Source: Rhododendron vialii (taxonomy: Eukaryota > Streptophyta > Magnoliopsida > Ericales > Ericaceae). Taken from it: a stretch of DNA of 64,000 nt. The position numbers were made by a program, and so were the translations under genes. The stretch spans positions 17,441,001-17,505,000 of the forward strand of contig NC_080563.1 in assembly GCF_030253575.1 (NCBI RefSeq), written 5' to 3'. Below the pieces are notes generated by a model that saw only the letters and a program-made list of their open reading frames with translations, searched no databases and was not told the origin of the DNA. This document shows, piece after piece, positions 22,920-35,311 of this stretch (positions are counted from its first letter, which is position 1; every line of letters starts with the position of its first letter).

Positions 22920-24807
22920 TGTAGACACCCCAATCTGGGCTTCCAGATTAGTTTACTTACGGTTTTTGATTCCCCGATGATGAAACGGATCAAGAACACC
23001 CCGGGAATGTCGAGTGTTTGAGCTTTGAGTGTTTGAAAAACCCTTGAACCTAACCTAGCCTAAGCCACTTCAAAAACCAAAAACCTTACTGATGCGCGCC
23101 AGGGCGCAACCATCCCGCGCCGGGGCGCACCATCACGCACCCAACTCGCTCCATCGCGCGACAAAGCGCCAGGGCCCACCATCGCTCGCCCGACTCACTC
23201 CATCGCGCGATTGTGCGCCAGGGCGCACCATCGCGCGACAAACTCACTCTGTCGCGCGACGGTCCAACCTACCACCAACCTTTCTGAAGGAGGACAGTTG
23301 GCCACCAATGCAACCTCAGCCAGGCCTCGTGGACTGGCTAAACTCCTCTGTTTCCAACCAGATTCACCTCATTCTCTCCCTATAAATACCACACTCTTTC
23401 TTTCATTAAAGGGGTTCAAGATTTTCAAAAGAGTACACCTTGGGTCACAATCCTCCATTTTCACACTTCAACCATCCAAGAACAAAGCTTGTTCTTTGCT
23501 TCTACCACTCAAACTCCTCAATCAAGCCTTCAAACATCAAAGTTCAAACACCTTCCAAACTCAAAACCGAAGGTATAGCTTACCTTTGTTCTATTTTCTG
23601 TTCTGATCCCTGAGGGGGGCTGGCAGGGCCAAGGCTGGTAATTAATATCAGTCCCGGTCCTAAAGCTGGCAAGGTTTCAAAACCCATTGTGGTAGGAACC
23701 AGCGCGCGATGGAGCCACTCACGCGCGCGATGGTCCTCGTGGGGATTAGTGTCTTGCTGTTTTTATGTTTATTATGTTATAGATCACTGTTAAGCATGAT
23801 AAAAATCAGTTTACTGCTTTCCTTAGTAGAAACTGCTAGTTTGTAGTTAATTTTCATTTCTGCGATTTTGGTGTACCCCTGGGATCATTCTGGATCTGTC
23901 CCAGAGCCCAGAAATGTGTGAACCAAGCACTGGTCTGGTTGCGCCAGGGCGCGGCCATCTCGCGCCAGGGCGCACCATCGCGCCCCAGAGTGACTCCATC
24001 GCGCGACAGTATGCCTCAGACCAGTGAGTGGCCTTGCACGGGTAGCTTAGTTTTAGGTCATTATTTTGTCCCCACACTGTTTATGGGGTGTTTTTATTAA
24101 TTTGTAAGGCTTTACAACCTTTAAACTGTATATTATGCTGCTATATGAACTGCGTGGTTTGTCCTGGGTGTGCACTGGTCCTTCCAGAGCCCAGATGGTT
24201 TGAGAATAAGAGCTGTGGGTTTGAGCTCACCGGTGCTCGCGTGTCTTAGAGTTGTGTGCGCAGGAATAAACAGCATGCAGTGACTTGTTCAGTGCATACT
24301 AGTTTCTTCCTACGCACGTCACTCCAAAACAGGGGCCTCCCAGTTTGTTTAAACTCCCACAGCAGTCTGTTCTCATCCTATACTAACTGCTCATTCATGC
24401 TATCATTCACATCTTGCAAACATGTTACAGTTTTAAATCCTCGATTAACTGTTCCCCTGCCCTAATTGGCTAAAAAATTGATTAATCAAACAGAATCGCA
24501 AACAAACATCTTTCGCAAATGCCTAAGTAGAGACCGATCTCCGGATTGGGCGAGAAGGGTGCCATAAAACCCTTCCCCTCTCGTAACCTGACTCCCGAAC
24601 CCAGATATGGTTATGACGGACTGGTTCCTTAACTTTTTCAAATCAAACAGCGCGGCAAGTGCTTCGAAATACGGTTCCTTAGGTGTCGGACCTTCAAACC
24701 CGAGTGGCGACCCTGTATTTTGCGAGCGCTTGCTTCCCCGCTCGCGCTCCCTCGATCTGGGCCCTTGCATTTTGGAATCCGGAAATTCCAAGAGCATGCT
24801 GCCCACA
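22920..24807 (+). repeat. 5' LTR of the nested Tat element
   Basis: It starts TGTAGACACC and ends GCTGCCCACA. TATAAATA is at 23381-23388. A GC-rich array of 49-bp units with GCGCACCATCGCGCG cores lies at about 23092-23262, upstream of the TATA box. Confidence 0.93.
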
Positions 24808-24808
24808 G

Positions 24809-24826
24809 TGGCGACTCTGCTGGGGA
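24809..24826 (+). other. Primer binding site, tRNA-Arg-like
   Basis: TGGCGACTCTGCTGGGGA begins one base after the 5' LTR. From memory of plant tRNA-Arg(ACG) it matches the complement of the 3' end with about two mismatches. Arg primers are typical of Ogre/Tat elements. Confidence 0.7.
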
Positions 24827-25419
24827 TCGAATCAATATTGGTCTATACTTAGATTTTAATACGCTCGAGAACAATCCACAAAAGTCTGTCAAAATAGTGA
24901 GCTTCGCACTGCTAAAGAAAGAATTGGTGATTTAACAGGACCTCGTGTCCGGCCATCCGATCTGGGACTTTTCCGATTGTTCTCTTGTGTAGTTTTCTCT
25001 AAGTATTGATTAAATAAAGAAAGCCTAATTTAAAAAGGCATTTGCGAATTTGCGATTCCATTTCATTAATCAATTTATTTAGCATCTTCATTTGCATCGA
25101 TGTGGGATAAGCCTCGTTGGATCATTTTAGCAATCCGACACGGTTTACCGGAGCTCGGGGACCCCGAATGACCAACAACCTTCGATGATGATGAGTCATT
25201 CTACCGTTTGACTGTTGCTCAGCGATTACGCGGGCAGTGGGAGGTATATCTTGGCTCTAGTCCGAGGAACCCGTTACAAGCCAAAACCAGCCTTTGCATA
25301 TACAAAGCATTAGAACTCTCCAAACTAGGACAGGTACCTACAGGGTAAGATTACTTGCATGTAACCCCCATATACTGTCTACGTGTTACTGCTTTCCCTA
25401 TCTCATGTATTGTACATCC

Positions 25420-26400
25420 ATAAGAGCATGCTTAAGGTTGTTTTGTCTTTCGAGTTTGGCTTGCACTACCTAAGACGTTGTTGGACCCGATGAGGAGTCG
25501 TTCATTCTGTTGAATGTTCATTATCAATCGCAAAGTCCTTAGTTCGATGAGACTTTGAGAAATCAAAATTTACTTCATCCTTGGCTCATACCCGATTGAG
25601 GATTCAACCGAAAATATGGAACAATAAAAGTAGTGATGCCATGTTACTGGCGCCACCCAGGTTGAAGTGCGAAGTCACTATACACCGTGGCGTTCAAGGT
25701 TAAGGTGCCATGTCATCACCACCGGGTCATTCCAGATTCAAAGTTGAACCTTCAAATGGGACTAGTCGAAGATTTAGTCTATTTTGACATCTTTTAGGAT
25801 CTGTCGATCTACTCAGGGACACATCGCCGAAAAGAATTCTGAGGATTCTGGCAGCGTCTGAAATTTCGTGAGGCAAACTCGTCTCTGTTTTTGTACATAC
25901 ATACCGTTATGCGTAGGAGCATGTTTAGGGCGGCTTCTTGGTAGTCTCTTTCGAGTTTGTCTTATGTTTATTAGGACGCTGCTAGACCCGATGAAGGGTC
26001 GTGCATCTCGATGGAACACGTTGTCAATTTTCAAAGTCCTTAGATCAACGAGACTTTGAGAAATCAAACCTTTTTAAGTCCTTGGCTCATGCCCAATTGA
26101 AGTTTCAACCAAAAATAAGGAACCACAAAGTATGGATGTTATGTCACTGGCACTACCCAGGTTGAAGTGCGAAGTCACTATACACCGCGGTGTTCAAGGT
26201 TAAGGTGTCATGTCATTAATACCGAGTTGTTCTGACTCCAAAGTTGAAACTTCAAGAACGAAATAGTCAAAGGCTTAGACTGTTTTTGACATCTCTTAGT
26301 GTTAGTCGATTCAAAACAAGGATACACCCTCAAAAAGAAATCCAAGGATTCTGGCAACGTTCGAACGTCATGAGACAGACTCGTCTTTAGTTGTAAAGTC
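25420..26400 (+). repeat. Tandem duplication (period about 497 bp) in the leader before gag
   Basis: Two diverged copies follow one another with the same order of landmarks. Examples are CTTTCGAGTTTG at 25449 and 25946, and GGTTGAAGTGCGAAGTCACT in both. Neither has coding potential. Confidence 0.75.
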
Positions 26401-26579
26401 TAGGAGGACACGGACAACAACGACATGTACATTGCATTATTCTTGTACATAGTTTGCTACAGGAATGTCACTGAGCTTTCAATTACTTCACTGTCTAGTT
26501 TGGAACCATTGCACCGAACAAGAGAGTACCGAAAGGAAGAGCCAAACCTACTTGGGAACGTCTTTAGAATCCGGTTCAA

Positions 26580-28346
26580 AGACTTGTTAGGCTAGATTCC
26601 CAGTCAGTCACAACGGAGGCTTCTCTAGGATCACTATTGGCCACCCTACAGTCGGGTTCGCCATCGATTTTGCAAAAAGCCACGCTGTCGGCTTCCCCAT
26701 CTTCAGCTTCTTCATCAAGCTCCATTGAAAAACCTGCGATGACAGATCAACCGCTCACTCTGGAAACCATGCTCATGAACCTCCAAAACAGTATCACTGC
26801 TATGCAACAGAGGGCTACTCAGACAGATGCTAACATCACTCGCCTAAATGACCTTATCAACACTCGTCTTCCACCAGTGGCCGAAGAGGAAGGCGAGGAC
26901 GATGAGGATGTTCATGCGGAACCAGTCTTTGTTGAGGATCCAAACCGTGAAGGTCGGCTTATCGTTCAGCCCACTTCTAGAGAGGCTTGTGTGCTTGCTC
27001 CAAATCCCGTTGTTGTTAGGCCTGTTCAAGACCCTGACATAGCTGCTCTTATGGCCAAGATGGTTAAGTTGGAAGAAGCTATTTCAAAATCTGAGATGAT
27101 CAGCGCAGGAGGAATTGACCTGGATCGTCTCTACCTGTACCCTAATGCTAGGCTTCCTGACAAATTCAAGATGCCTGACTTGGTTAAGTTCAACGGGAGC
27201 GGTGATCCCAAGACTCATCTCTTTGGCTACCATGCTGCCATGAAGCTGTTAGGTGTGGAAAGTGAGGCCATGTCTTAGCTTTTCCCACAAACTCTCTCTG
27301 GGCCTGCCTTTCATTGGTTTCTGTCACTTGACATCTCCAAAAGAAGAACTTGGGAAGACATAGGGGCTGCCTTTGTCTCGCAGTACAATTATAACTCTCA
27401 GCTCAAGATGACTACTCGTGAGTTGGAGTCCACCAAAATGGAAGCAAAGGAGTCCTTTGCGGATTTTGTTAAGAGGTGGAGAGCCAAGGCTGCATTAATG
27501 ACTGATCGCCCAAGCGAGAGGGATCAACTCCGCATCATCTCCCGCAATCTTCAGCCTGACTTCGCCAAGCACCTCGTGTTGGTCCAAGCATCTGCAAACT
27601 TTGAGACTTTCTTCGAGTCAGGCCTAGCCATTGACGATGCACTGCAGAGTGGAATTCTGCCTAGGGGAGAGTCCTCCTTACAGAAAGCGAAGCCGCGGCC
27701 CCATTCTGGAAATAGTAGCACGTTATTTGGTAACAGCAACTACTCTAATACAGCTACTAGTGGGAGCGATGCTCCGGCTTTCGACTCCAATCGCGCTGCC
27801 GATGTCAACCAGGTTCAAAATGCCCAAAGCTACCAGGCTCGAACCCAGCCTCGGAATTTCTCTGTCTTCGAGGCATCTCTATCCGCAGTGACGGAAAAAC
27901 TCGTCAAGTCTGGGCATCTCAAACCCTTGACCCCAACTTCCCCGCCAAAAGTTCTACCTTCTGGTTACAAACCTCACCTCTTCTGTGCCTTCCACCAAAT
28001 GCCTGGCCATCCCACTAACGCATGCTATCGTCTTCGACATGAGATTCAAGATCTCATTGACAATGGCACGGTTCAAGTTCCACCAAAGCCCAAAGTCATT
28101 TCCAATTCCTTGCCTCAACACAACTCTGACCCTCTGGTTGGTCAGATATCTATCAACTCCACTCAAATCAACCCCAGCTCCACCATATTCAACCCTAGCC
28201 ACTATATCGTCCCAGAGAGCCAACCCAAACCAATCGTATCCATCCCGTTCGAATCAAAGATTAACATGATGGCTGTAGGTTGGGCAATTGAGGTCTTCAC
28301 TGCCGACACCTGGATTGACAGTAATGAGGAGCTTACAAAGGAGTAG
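26580..28346 (+). pseudogene. Tat-type gag, broken
   Basis: The frame runs from an open upstream region through 27275 and hits an in-frame TAG at 27276-27278. Recognisable gag sequence then continues (FHWFLSLDIS-like, then a segment from 27408 with SFADFVKRWR) to a stop at 28346. The FHWF.SLDIS and F..F..RWR segments are typical of Tat/Ogre capsid. A Ser-rich N-terminus and an acidic patch precede it. A CX-H segment (CAFHQMPGHPTNAC, about codon 195 of the second part) is a retroviral-type zinc knuckle. The start codon is unclear: the first ATG in frame is at 26736. Confidence 0.75.
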
Positions 28347-30930
28347 ACTGACCAACTGAGGTCCATTTTTCATGGGAGCACTGAGTAGGTTTTGTCAAAG
28401 AAGCTGAGGAAGCCGAAGTGCTATTGCTTGGGCCTAACACCCGCTGGATCCTACCTATTTTTGTGGAAGCTATGAGTAGCTTTTTAAATATTGCCTTTTC
28501 AAACTGCATCTAGTTTGCATTGGCATTACGACTGAATCTGACACAGAGTCTTTTGAGTCGTCTAAGTCTAGCTCTGAGTCGGAGGTTGTGCCTCTTGGCC
28601 CTCCACATCGTAGCTTTTGTTTCAAGTTTTGAGTCTGCTATATTTGGCAACCCCGATGGACTTTCTTTATGATATGCATTATCTTGCTTCTAAGTACTTT
28701 GCTGGTTTTTGAATAAACTGTGTCAACTCTGACGACGAAGGGATAGATTTCGATGGGATCATTCCTAAGGAAATGTGTTCCCTCGCCGAAAAGGAAGACG
28801 AAAGGCATGCTTAGCCTATAAATTGAAATAATAGTTTTCAAATAAACTTGAAAAATGAAGTAGACCTCTGAATGGTTCAAACTGGTTCAACACTGTCCCC
28901 AAAGGAGCATTGCGCCCGGTTAGGCAGGCTCGAAGAGTTCATCAATGTTTTGGCATGGTCTCTCAAATGACATGCCTAACGTAGACCCTGAGATAAAGGA
29001 ACATCAAATCTTCTTGCTATCAGGTGCCAAACCATGTAAAGCTCAGGTGCCAAACCATGTAAAGCAAAGCTCAAAAGGTCCAGCGCCTCATACCCTGTTC
29101 AAGTTCGTAGGAACAGCGTTCCACCAAGTACAAGTTAGAAAGTTCAAAATTGGCCTAGAGCGAGACATGTCAACCGAAGCACATTGGACTCTGCGCTATC
29201 AAAGCCGTTTTATCTGAGGCTGTGGCCAGAGATCATCAATCTCGACCGACCTCGATGGCAATCAAATTCAAATACTTTGGGCAGCATGGATCAATTTAAA
29301 AGCCTTTTCCCTGAGAGAAGCTCATTGGGCTGAAAACCCCAAGGGTGGGCAGTTCCAAGTAAAAGTTAGAGTAGCCTGCTAGACCAAGAACCTATGAAGG
29401 AGGTTTAGGCAAAAGTAAAGGCAATATTTGAAAGCTCGCTAGACCGAAAACCCGAATGGGCGGTTCTAGGCAAAGGTTAGAGCGTAAAAGGTGAGGTAAA
29501 ATACTCGAGTGAACCTTAGCCTGAACTACGTTTTGACCTGATTCCCTAGCTTGGGATACGTAGGCAGTCTCTTTTTGAGACTCGGTCACATTCTATCAAT
29601 TGGATCCATGGTTGACATTTTGGTACACATCAAAGGTCGAAGAGGATCGAAGATCAGATCAAGCTGCATTGAAGGAATCAGAAAGGGGAAAACCTTTGTC
29701 TTTCAATTTTATTACAAACTACTTCTTCAATTTACAAGCTGAGCATAAGTCTTAAAATATTTGTAGCATCAAAAACAGAACGAAATACTAGAGGCCTTAA
29801 CCGGCTCACAATTTATTCTAAGTTCAGCGAAGTCTGGTATAAGCAACCGCAATGCGTTTGTCCGAAGTGATGCGCGTTGGTCTCAAACCTGCGCACGCTT
29901 CTTGCAACAGACAGTAGCAGTTAGCTACTACACTCGAATGTCATTCCAGGGGCTTTTGCCAAGTCTTGTCATACCATGCAAGTCATATGGACTTAATGTG
30001 ACTGCACGGGGGTGTCGGTTTCAGTCCGGGCCTATATGTGTCTTTATTTGTGTCTGATGTCCGTTTTTGTGGCATTTTTCTAGATTTCAATCTATTGTCA
30101 TTTCGGGATGTTTTTCCCAGTTTTGTCTGTTCATGTAGGTCTTTGTATCTATTTGACCTTGCATAAGCGTCAGTTTCACCTGTCTAAGGGGATGTTTGAG
30201 TTTTGGGACGTTAATGCCCAAAATTTCATTATTTCCATGTGTCTAAGAGTTCGCGTCGTATTTTGGGGCTCTTTCTCCCTTTTCGTTCGAGCTAGGAGAG
30301 TCTGTACATACATGTGTCTCTGTGTATCGACTCAGTTCACTTGTCAATGCAAATTAGATATTAGCAGATGGTTTACATATCGATAAAACTGGAAAATGCA
30401 ATTTTTACATTGCTACCTTAGTATCTGTAACCCACAAGCTGTGGAATCTTGTGAAGTGGCAAGGGCACATCAGCCCAAGGCCAAGCAAAGCACATCCATG
30501 GGGCTCGTCCGCCCAAGCATCAAAGAAAGGGCATGTAGGCCCACTGCTGTTGCTACATGTCAATTGGGCACGCGCAGCCCGCTCAATGTTTCTCTATCTT
30601 GGTGCGCATCTCCAGGGCAAAAGGTAGTGAAGTTCTTGGGCTCAGTGGTAGTCCTTAGGTGTCGTTGTCCTCGTAGGAGCCGCCCTTAGCTTGCATCTAC
30701 ATTTTCAATTTGTGCATTTTCTTAGTATGCATCTTTGCATATTGTACATCAAATGTCCAAAGCAGGAAAATTCTATGACGGAATCGCTTCTGTGGGTTAG
30801 CGCAAGTATGGGGGAATGCCACGTGCCACTTTCCTTGTCTCATTTGCCATGATAACCATTAAGCACACAACCTCGCTGTCCTGCTTTGTTGGCACTTAGA
30901 ATGCACTTTGGGGATCAGAATTCAAATCCA
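28347..30930 (+). other. Tat internal region without recognised coding
   Basis: No RT, RNase H or integrase is found. At about 29320-29500 there are three degenerate copies of a unit containing GCTAGACCGAAAACC and GGCAAAGGTTAGAG. The string GGGATACGTAGGCAG (about 29555) resembles a conserved block I associate with Tat-lineage 3' regions. Confidence 0.5.
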
Positions 30931-31755
30931 ATTCAACGGCTCGATCATTCTGCACACTGATCTGCCCGTCTCAAATCAACGACACCCGGTCCTGTCCATT
31001 TCTCAACGGCTCGATCATTCTGCACACTGATCTGTCCGTCTCAAATCATCGACAGCCGGTCCTGTTCATTTCTCAACGGCTCGATCATTCTGCACGCTGA
31101 TCTGTCCGTCTCAAATCAACGACAGCCGGTCCTGTCCATTTCTCAACGGCTTGATCATTCTGCACGCTGATCTGCCCGTCTCAAATAAACGACAGCCGGT
31201 CCAGTCTATTTCTCAACGGCTCGATCATTCTGCACCCTGATCTGTCCGTCTCAAATCAACGACAGCCGGTCCTGTCCATTTCTCAATGGCTCGATCATTC
31301 TGCACGCTGATCTGTCCGTCTTAAATCAACGACAGCCGGTCCTGTCCATTTCTCAACGGCTCGATCATTCTGCACGCTGATCTGCCCGTCTTAAATCAAC
31401 GACAGCCGGTCCTGTCCATTTCTCAACGGCTCGATCATTCTGCACTCTGATCTGTCCGTCTCAAATCAACGACAGCCGGTCCTGTCCATTTCTCAACGGC
31501 TCGATCATTCTATACGCTGATCTGCCCATCTCAAATCAACGACAGCCGGTCTTGTCCATTTCTCAACGACCCGATCATTCTGCACACTGATCTGTCCGTC
31601 TCAAATCAACGACAGCCGGTCCTGTCCATTTCTCAACGGCTCGATCATTCTACACACTGATCTGTCCGTCTCAAATCAACGACAGCCGGTCCTGTCCAAT
31701 TCTCAACGGCTCGATCATTCTGCACACTGATCTGCCCGTCCCAATTCAACGACGG
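30931..31755 (+). repeat. 70-bp minisatellite array, nearly 12 copies
   Basis: Units start with TCTCAACGGCTCGATCATTC every 70 bp at 31001, 31071, 31141 and so on to 31701, with a partial head at 30931. Variation is by single substitutions. There are no unique spacers. The array lies between the coding region and the 3' LTR, a position where Tat elements are known to carry tandem repeats. Confidence 0.95.
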
Positions 31756-32300
31756 TCAGCCATATCGTTCGACTCAATCAACCCGATGGTCAGCCATATC
31801 ATCAACGACGGTCCGCCATATCGTCCGACCCAATCAACCCGATGGTCAGCCATATCATCAACGACAGTTAGCCATATCGTCTGACTCAGTCATTCAACGA
31901 TGGTCAGCCATATCATCAATGACGGTCAGCCATATTAGTCATTCAACGATGGTCAGCCATATCATCAATGACGGTCAGCCATATTAGTCATTCAACGATG
32001 GTCAGCCATATCATCAATGACGGTCAGCCATATCAGTCATTCAACGATCAGCCATATCAGTCATTCAACGATGGTCAGCCATATCATCAATGACGGTCAG
32101 CCATATCAGTCATTCAACGATGGTCAGCCATATCATCAAGGACGGTCAGCCATATCAGTCATTCAACGATGGTCAGCCATATCATCCACGACGGCCAGCC
32201 ATATCAGTCATTCAACGATGGTCAGCCATATCATCAATGACGGTCAGCCATATCAGTCATTCAACGATGGTCAGCCATATCATCCATGACGGTCAGCCAT
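31756..32300 (+). repeat. About 49-bp minisatellite (GGTCAGCCATATCA) array
   Basis: Each unit contains two GGTCAGCCATATC half-units separated by CATCAATGAC or CAGTCATTCAACGAT. About ten units occur with some half-unit gains and losses. The apparent open frames across it, rich in Gln-Pro-Tyr-His, follow from the repeat length and are not genes. Confidence 0.9.
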
Positions 32301-32365
32301 ATCATCTATCTCCACCAAATCAACGGCTTGATCATTCTGCACACTGATCAGCCCGTCTCCTGTCA

Positions 32366-32625
32366 TGTCTGCAATGGTTCGATCATTTATACTGATGATC
32401 CTCCCATCCAGACTTCAACGGTTCGATCATTTATACTGATGATCCTTTCATCCTGTCTGCAACGGTTTGATCATTTATACTGATGATCCTCCCATCCAGA
32501 CTTCAACGGTTCGATCATTTATACTGATGATCCTTCCATCCTGTTTGCAATGGTTCGATCATTTATACTGATGATCCTCCCATCCAGGCTTTAGCGGTTC
32601 GATCATTTATACTGATGATCCTTCC
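32366..32625 (+). repeat. 44-bp repeat arranged as 88-bp dimers
   Basis: Six copies of a 44-bp unit with GGTTCGATCATTTATACTGA occur. Successive units alternate between a CCCATCCAGACTT end and a TTCATCCTGTCTG end, so the operative period is 88 bp. This is a small higher-order repeat. Confidence 0.85.
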
Positions 32626-32900
32626 TGTCAAATCCCCCAACGGTTTGATCATTTGGCACATTGATCTCTCCGTCCGCATTCACAACAGTTGGTCTTGTCA
32701 AATCCCCCAACTGTTTGATCATTCGGCACATTGATCTCTCCGTCCGCATTCACGACAGCTAGTCCTGTCAAATCCCCCAACGGCTTGATCTTTCGGAACA
32801 CTGATTAGCCCGTCTCCTGTCAAAGTTCCTTAACGATCTGATCATTCGGCACATTGATCTCTCCATCCGCCTTCACGATAGCCAGTCCAGTCAAATCCAC
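32626..32900 (+). repeat. Second 70-bp array, about four diverged copies
   Basis: Units begin GTCAAATCCCCCAACGG and contain GATCATTCGGCACATTGATC. They share the AACGGYTYGATCATT core with the 70-bp and 44-bp arrays upstream, so all derive from one ancestral unit. Confidence 0.8.
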
Positions 32901-33404
32901 AAACAACGACCAGAACATCATTCGATGGTCCGTTCATCCGCAACTGATTGTTCCCCAAGAGAGTCCGTCTTGGCCTGTCCCGAACGACAATCACCCTCAG
33001 TCTAGCCGCAAGTGCATCTTCCAGCAGGCTTATTGCTCTGTCTCGGATGGTCTTTGATAAGGAGATTGGCTCTGATTCCCTACAGATGGAATTCAACCTG
33101 CCTGACACGACCTACCCGTGTTTGTTGGAATACTTTGTGCCAAGGATAGCTTGATCCCTAGCAACGACGGTCCCATCAACATCTGCAGCGATAGCCTGTC
33201 CTGTCCAAATTCGATCAACAAGCGGCGATGCATTCGTCCACTTCTACTTCCATCCCCAGCGACGGTCTGTCCGTCCATTCAACCAATTAGGTTCTGTAAG
33301 TATGCTTGTCTACTTTGCTAGTATGTTCTGCTCTGGATTGCCTTGAGGGGTGTCTAGAAACCTTTGACGTTACTTGTACCAAGTCAATGGTACTTCAAGT
33401 GCCG

Positions 33405-33419
33405 TCAAAGGGGGGCTAC
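33405..33419 (+). other. Polypurine tract of the nested Tat element
   Basis: The sequence CAAAGGGGGGCTAC lies immediately before the 3' LTR at 33420, consistent with plus polarity. Confidence 0.7.
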
Positions 33420-35306
33420 TGTAGACACCCCAATCTGGGCTTCCAGATTAGTTTACTTACGATTTTTGATTCCCCGATGATGAAACGGATCAAGAACACC
33501 CCGGGAATGTCGAGTGTTTGAGCTTTGAGTGTTTGAAAAAACCCTTGAACCTAACCTAGCCTAAGCCACTTCAAAAACCAAAAACCTTACTGATGTGAGC
33601 CAGGGCGCACCATCGCGCGCCCAACTCGCTCCATCGCGCGACAAAGCGCCAGGGCGCACCATCGCGCGCCCGACTCACTCCATCGCGCGATTGTGCGCCA
33701 GGGCGCACCATCGCGCGACAGACTCACTCTGTCGCGCGACGGTCCAACCTACCACCAACCTTTCTGAAGGAGGACAGTTGGCCACCAATGCAACCTCAGC
33801 CAGGCCTCGTGGACTGGCTAAACTCCTCTGTTTCCAACCAGATTCACCTCATTCTCTCCCTATAAATACCACACTCCTTTTTTCATTAAAGGGGTTCAAG
33901 ATTTTCAAAAGAGTACACCTTGGGTCACAATCCTCCATTTTCACACTTCAACCATCCAAGAACAAAGCTTGTTCTTTGCTTCTATCACTCAAACTCCTCA
34001 ATCAAGCCTTCAAACATCAAAGTTCAAACACCTTCCAAACTCAAAACCGAAGGTATAGCTTACCTTTGTTCTGTTTTCTGTTCTGATCCCTGAGGGGGGC
34101 TGGCAGGGCCAAGACTGGTAATTAATACCAGTCCCGGTCCTAAAGCTAGCAAGGTTTCAAAACCCGTTGTGGTAGGAACTAGCGCGCGATGGAGCCATTC
34201 ACGCGCGCGACTGTCCCAGTCTGCGCGCGACGGTCCTCATGGGGATTAGTGTCTTGCTGTTTTTATGTTTATTATGTTATAGATCACTGTTAAGCATGAT
34301 AAAAATCAGTTTACTGCTTTCCTTAGTAGAAACTGCTAGTTTGTAGTTAATTTTCATTTATGCTATTTTGGTGTACCCCTGGGATCATTCTGGATCTGTC
34401 CCAGAGCCCAGAAATGTGTAAACCAAGCACTGGTCTAGTTGCACCAGGGCGCGGCCATCTCGCGCCAAGGCGCACCATCGAGCGCCAGAGTGACTCCATC
34501 GCGCGACAGTATGCCTCAGACCAGTGAGTGGCCTTGCACGGGTAGCTTAGTTTTAGGTCATTATTTTGTCCCCACACTGTTTATGGGGTGTTTTATTAAT
34601 TTGTAAGGCTTTACAGCCTTTAAACTGTATATTATGCTGCTATATGAACTGCGTGGTTTATCCTGGGTGTGCACTGGTCCTTCCAGAGCCCAGATGGTTT
34701 GAGAATAAGAGCTGTGGGTTTGAGCTCACTGGCGTGCGCGTGTCTTAGAGTTGTGTGCGCAGGAATAAACAGCATGTAGTGACTTGTTCAGTGCATACTA
34801 GTTTCTTCCTACGCACGTCACTCCAAAACAGGGGCCTCCCAGTTTGTTTAAACTCCCACAGCAGTCTGTTCTCATCCTATACTAACTGCTCATCCATGCT
34901 ATCTTCACATCTTGCAAACATGTTACAGTTTTAAATCCTCGATTAACTGTTCCCCTGCCCTAATTGGCTAAAAAATTGATTAATCAAACAGAATCGCAAA
35001 CAAACATCTTTCGCAAATGCCTAAGTAGAGACCGATCTCCGGATTGGGCGAGAGGGGTGCCATAAAACCCTTCCCCTCTCGTAACCTGGCTCCCGAACCC
35101 AGATATGGTTATGATGGACTGGTTCCTTAACTTTTTCAAATCAAACAGCGCGGCAAGTGCTTCGAAATACGGTTCCTTGGGTGTCGAACCTTCAAACCCG
35201 AGTGGCGACCCTGTATTTTGCGAGCGCTTGCTTCCCCGCTCGCGCTCCCTCGATCTATGCCCTTGCATTTTGGAATCCGAAAATTCCAAGGGCACGCTGC
35301 CCACAA
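33420..35306 (+). repeat. 3' LTR of the nested Tat element
   Basis: It is nearly identical to 22920-24807, with the same TGTAGACACC start and GCTGCCCACA end. TATAAATA is at 33861-33868. Its 49-bp GC-rich array (about 33597-33743) is better preserved than in the 5' LTR and reads as three clean units. Confidence 0.93.
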
Positions 35307-35311
35307 ACCGT

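Larger units (their letters stand above)
22920..35306 (+). mobile_element. Tat-lineage (Ogre-like) LTR retrotransposon nested in the Athila element
   Basis: LTRs of 1888 and 1887 bp (22920-24807, 33420-35306) are flanked by AACCG (22915-22919, 35307-35311). Order: 5' LTR, tRNA-Arg-like primer site, a duplicated leader, a broken gag, about 2.5 kb without recognisable coding, minisatellite arrays, polypurine tract, 3' LTR. Reverse transcriptase and integrase are absent, so it is non-autonomous. In the first 180 bp the two LTRs differ at only about two positions, so insertion was recent and later than that of the host Athila element. Confidence 0.93.

Noticed and set aside
23092..23606. Open frames in the Tat LTRs (also 33595-34086, 24486-24806, 34984-35304)
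   Set aside because: They occur in both LTRs, have no domain, and overlap promoter and R/U5 sequence.
32017..32347. Open frames with repeated Gln-Pro-Tyr-His peptides
   Set aside because: They are a consequence of minisatellite period and base content; no start context or family match.
30931..32900. CRISPR-like repeat array
   Set aside because: Units are contiguous without unique spacers, in a plant retrotransposon with LTRs and target duplication.
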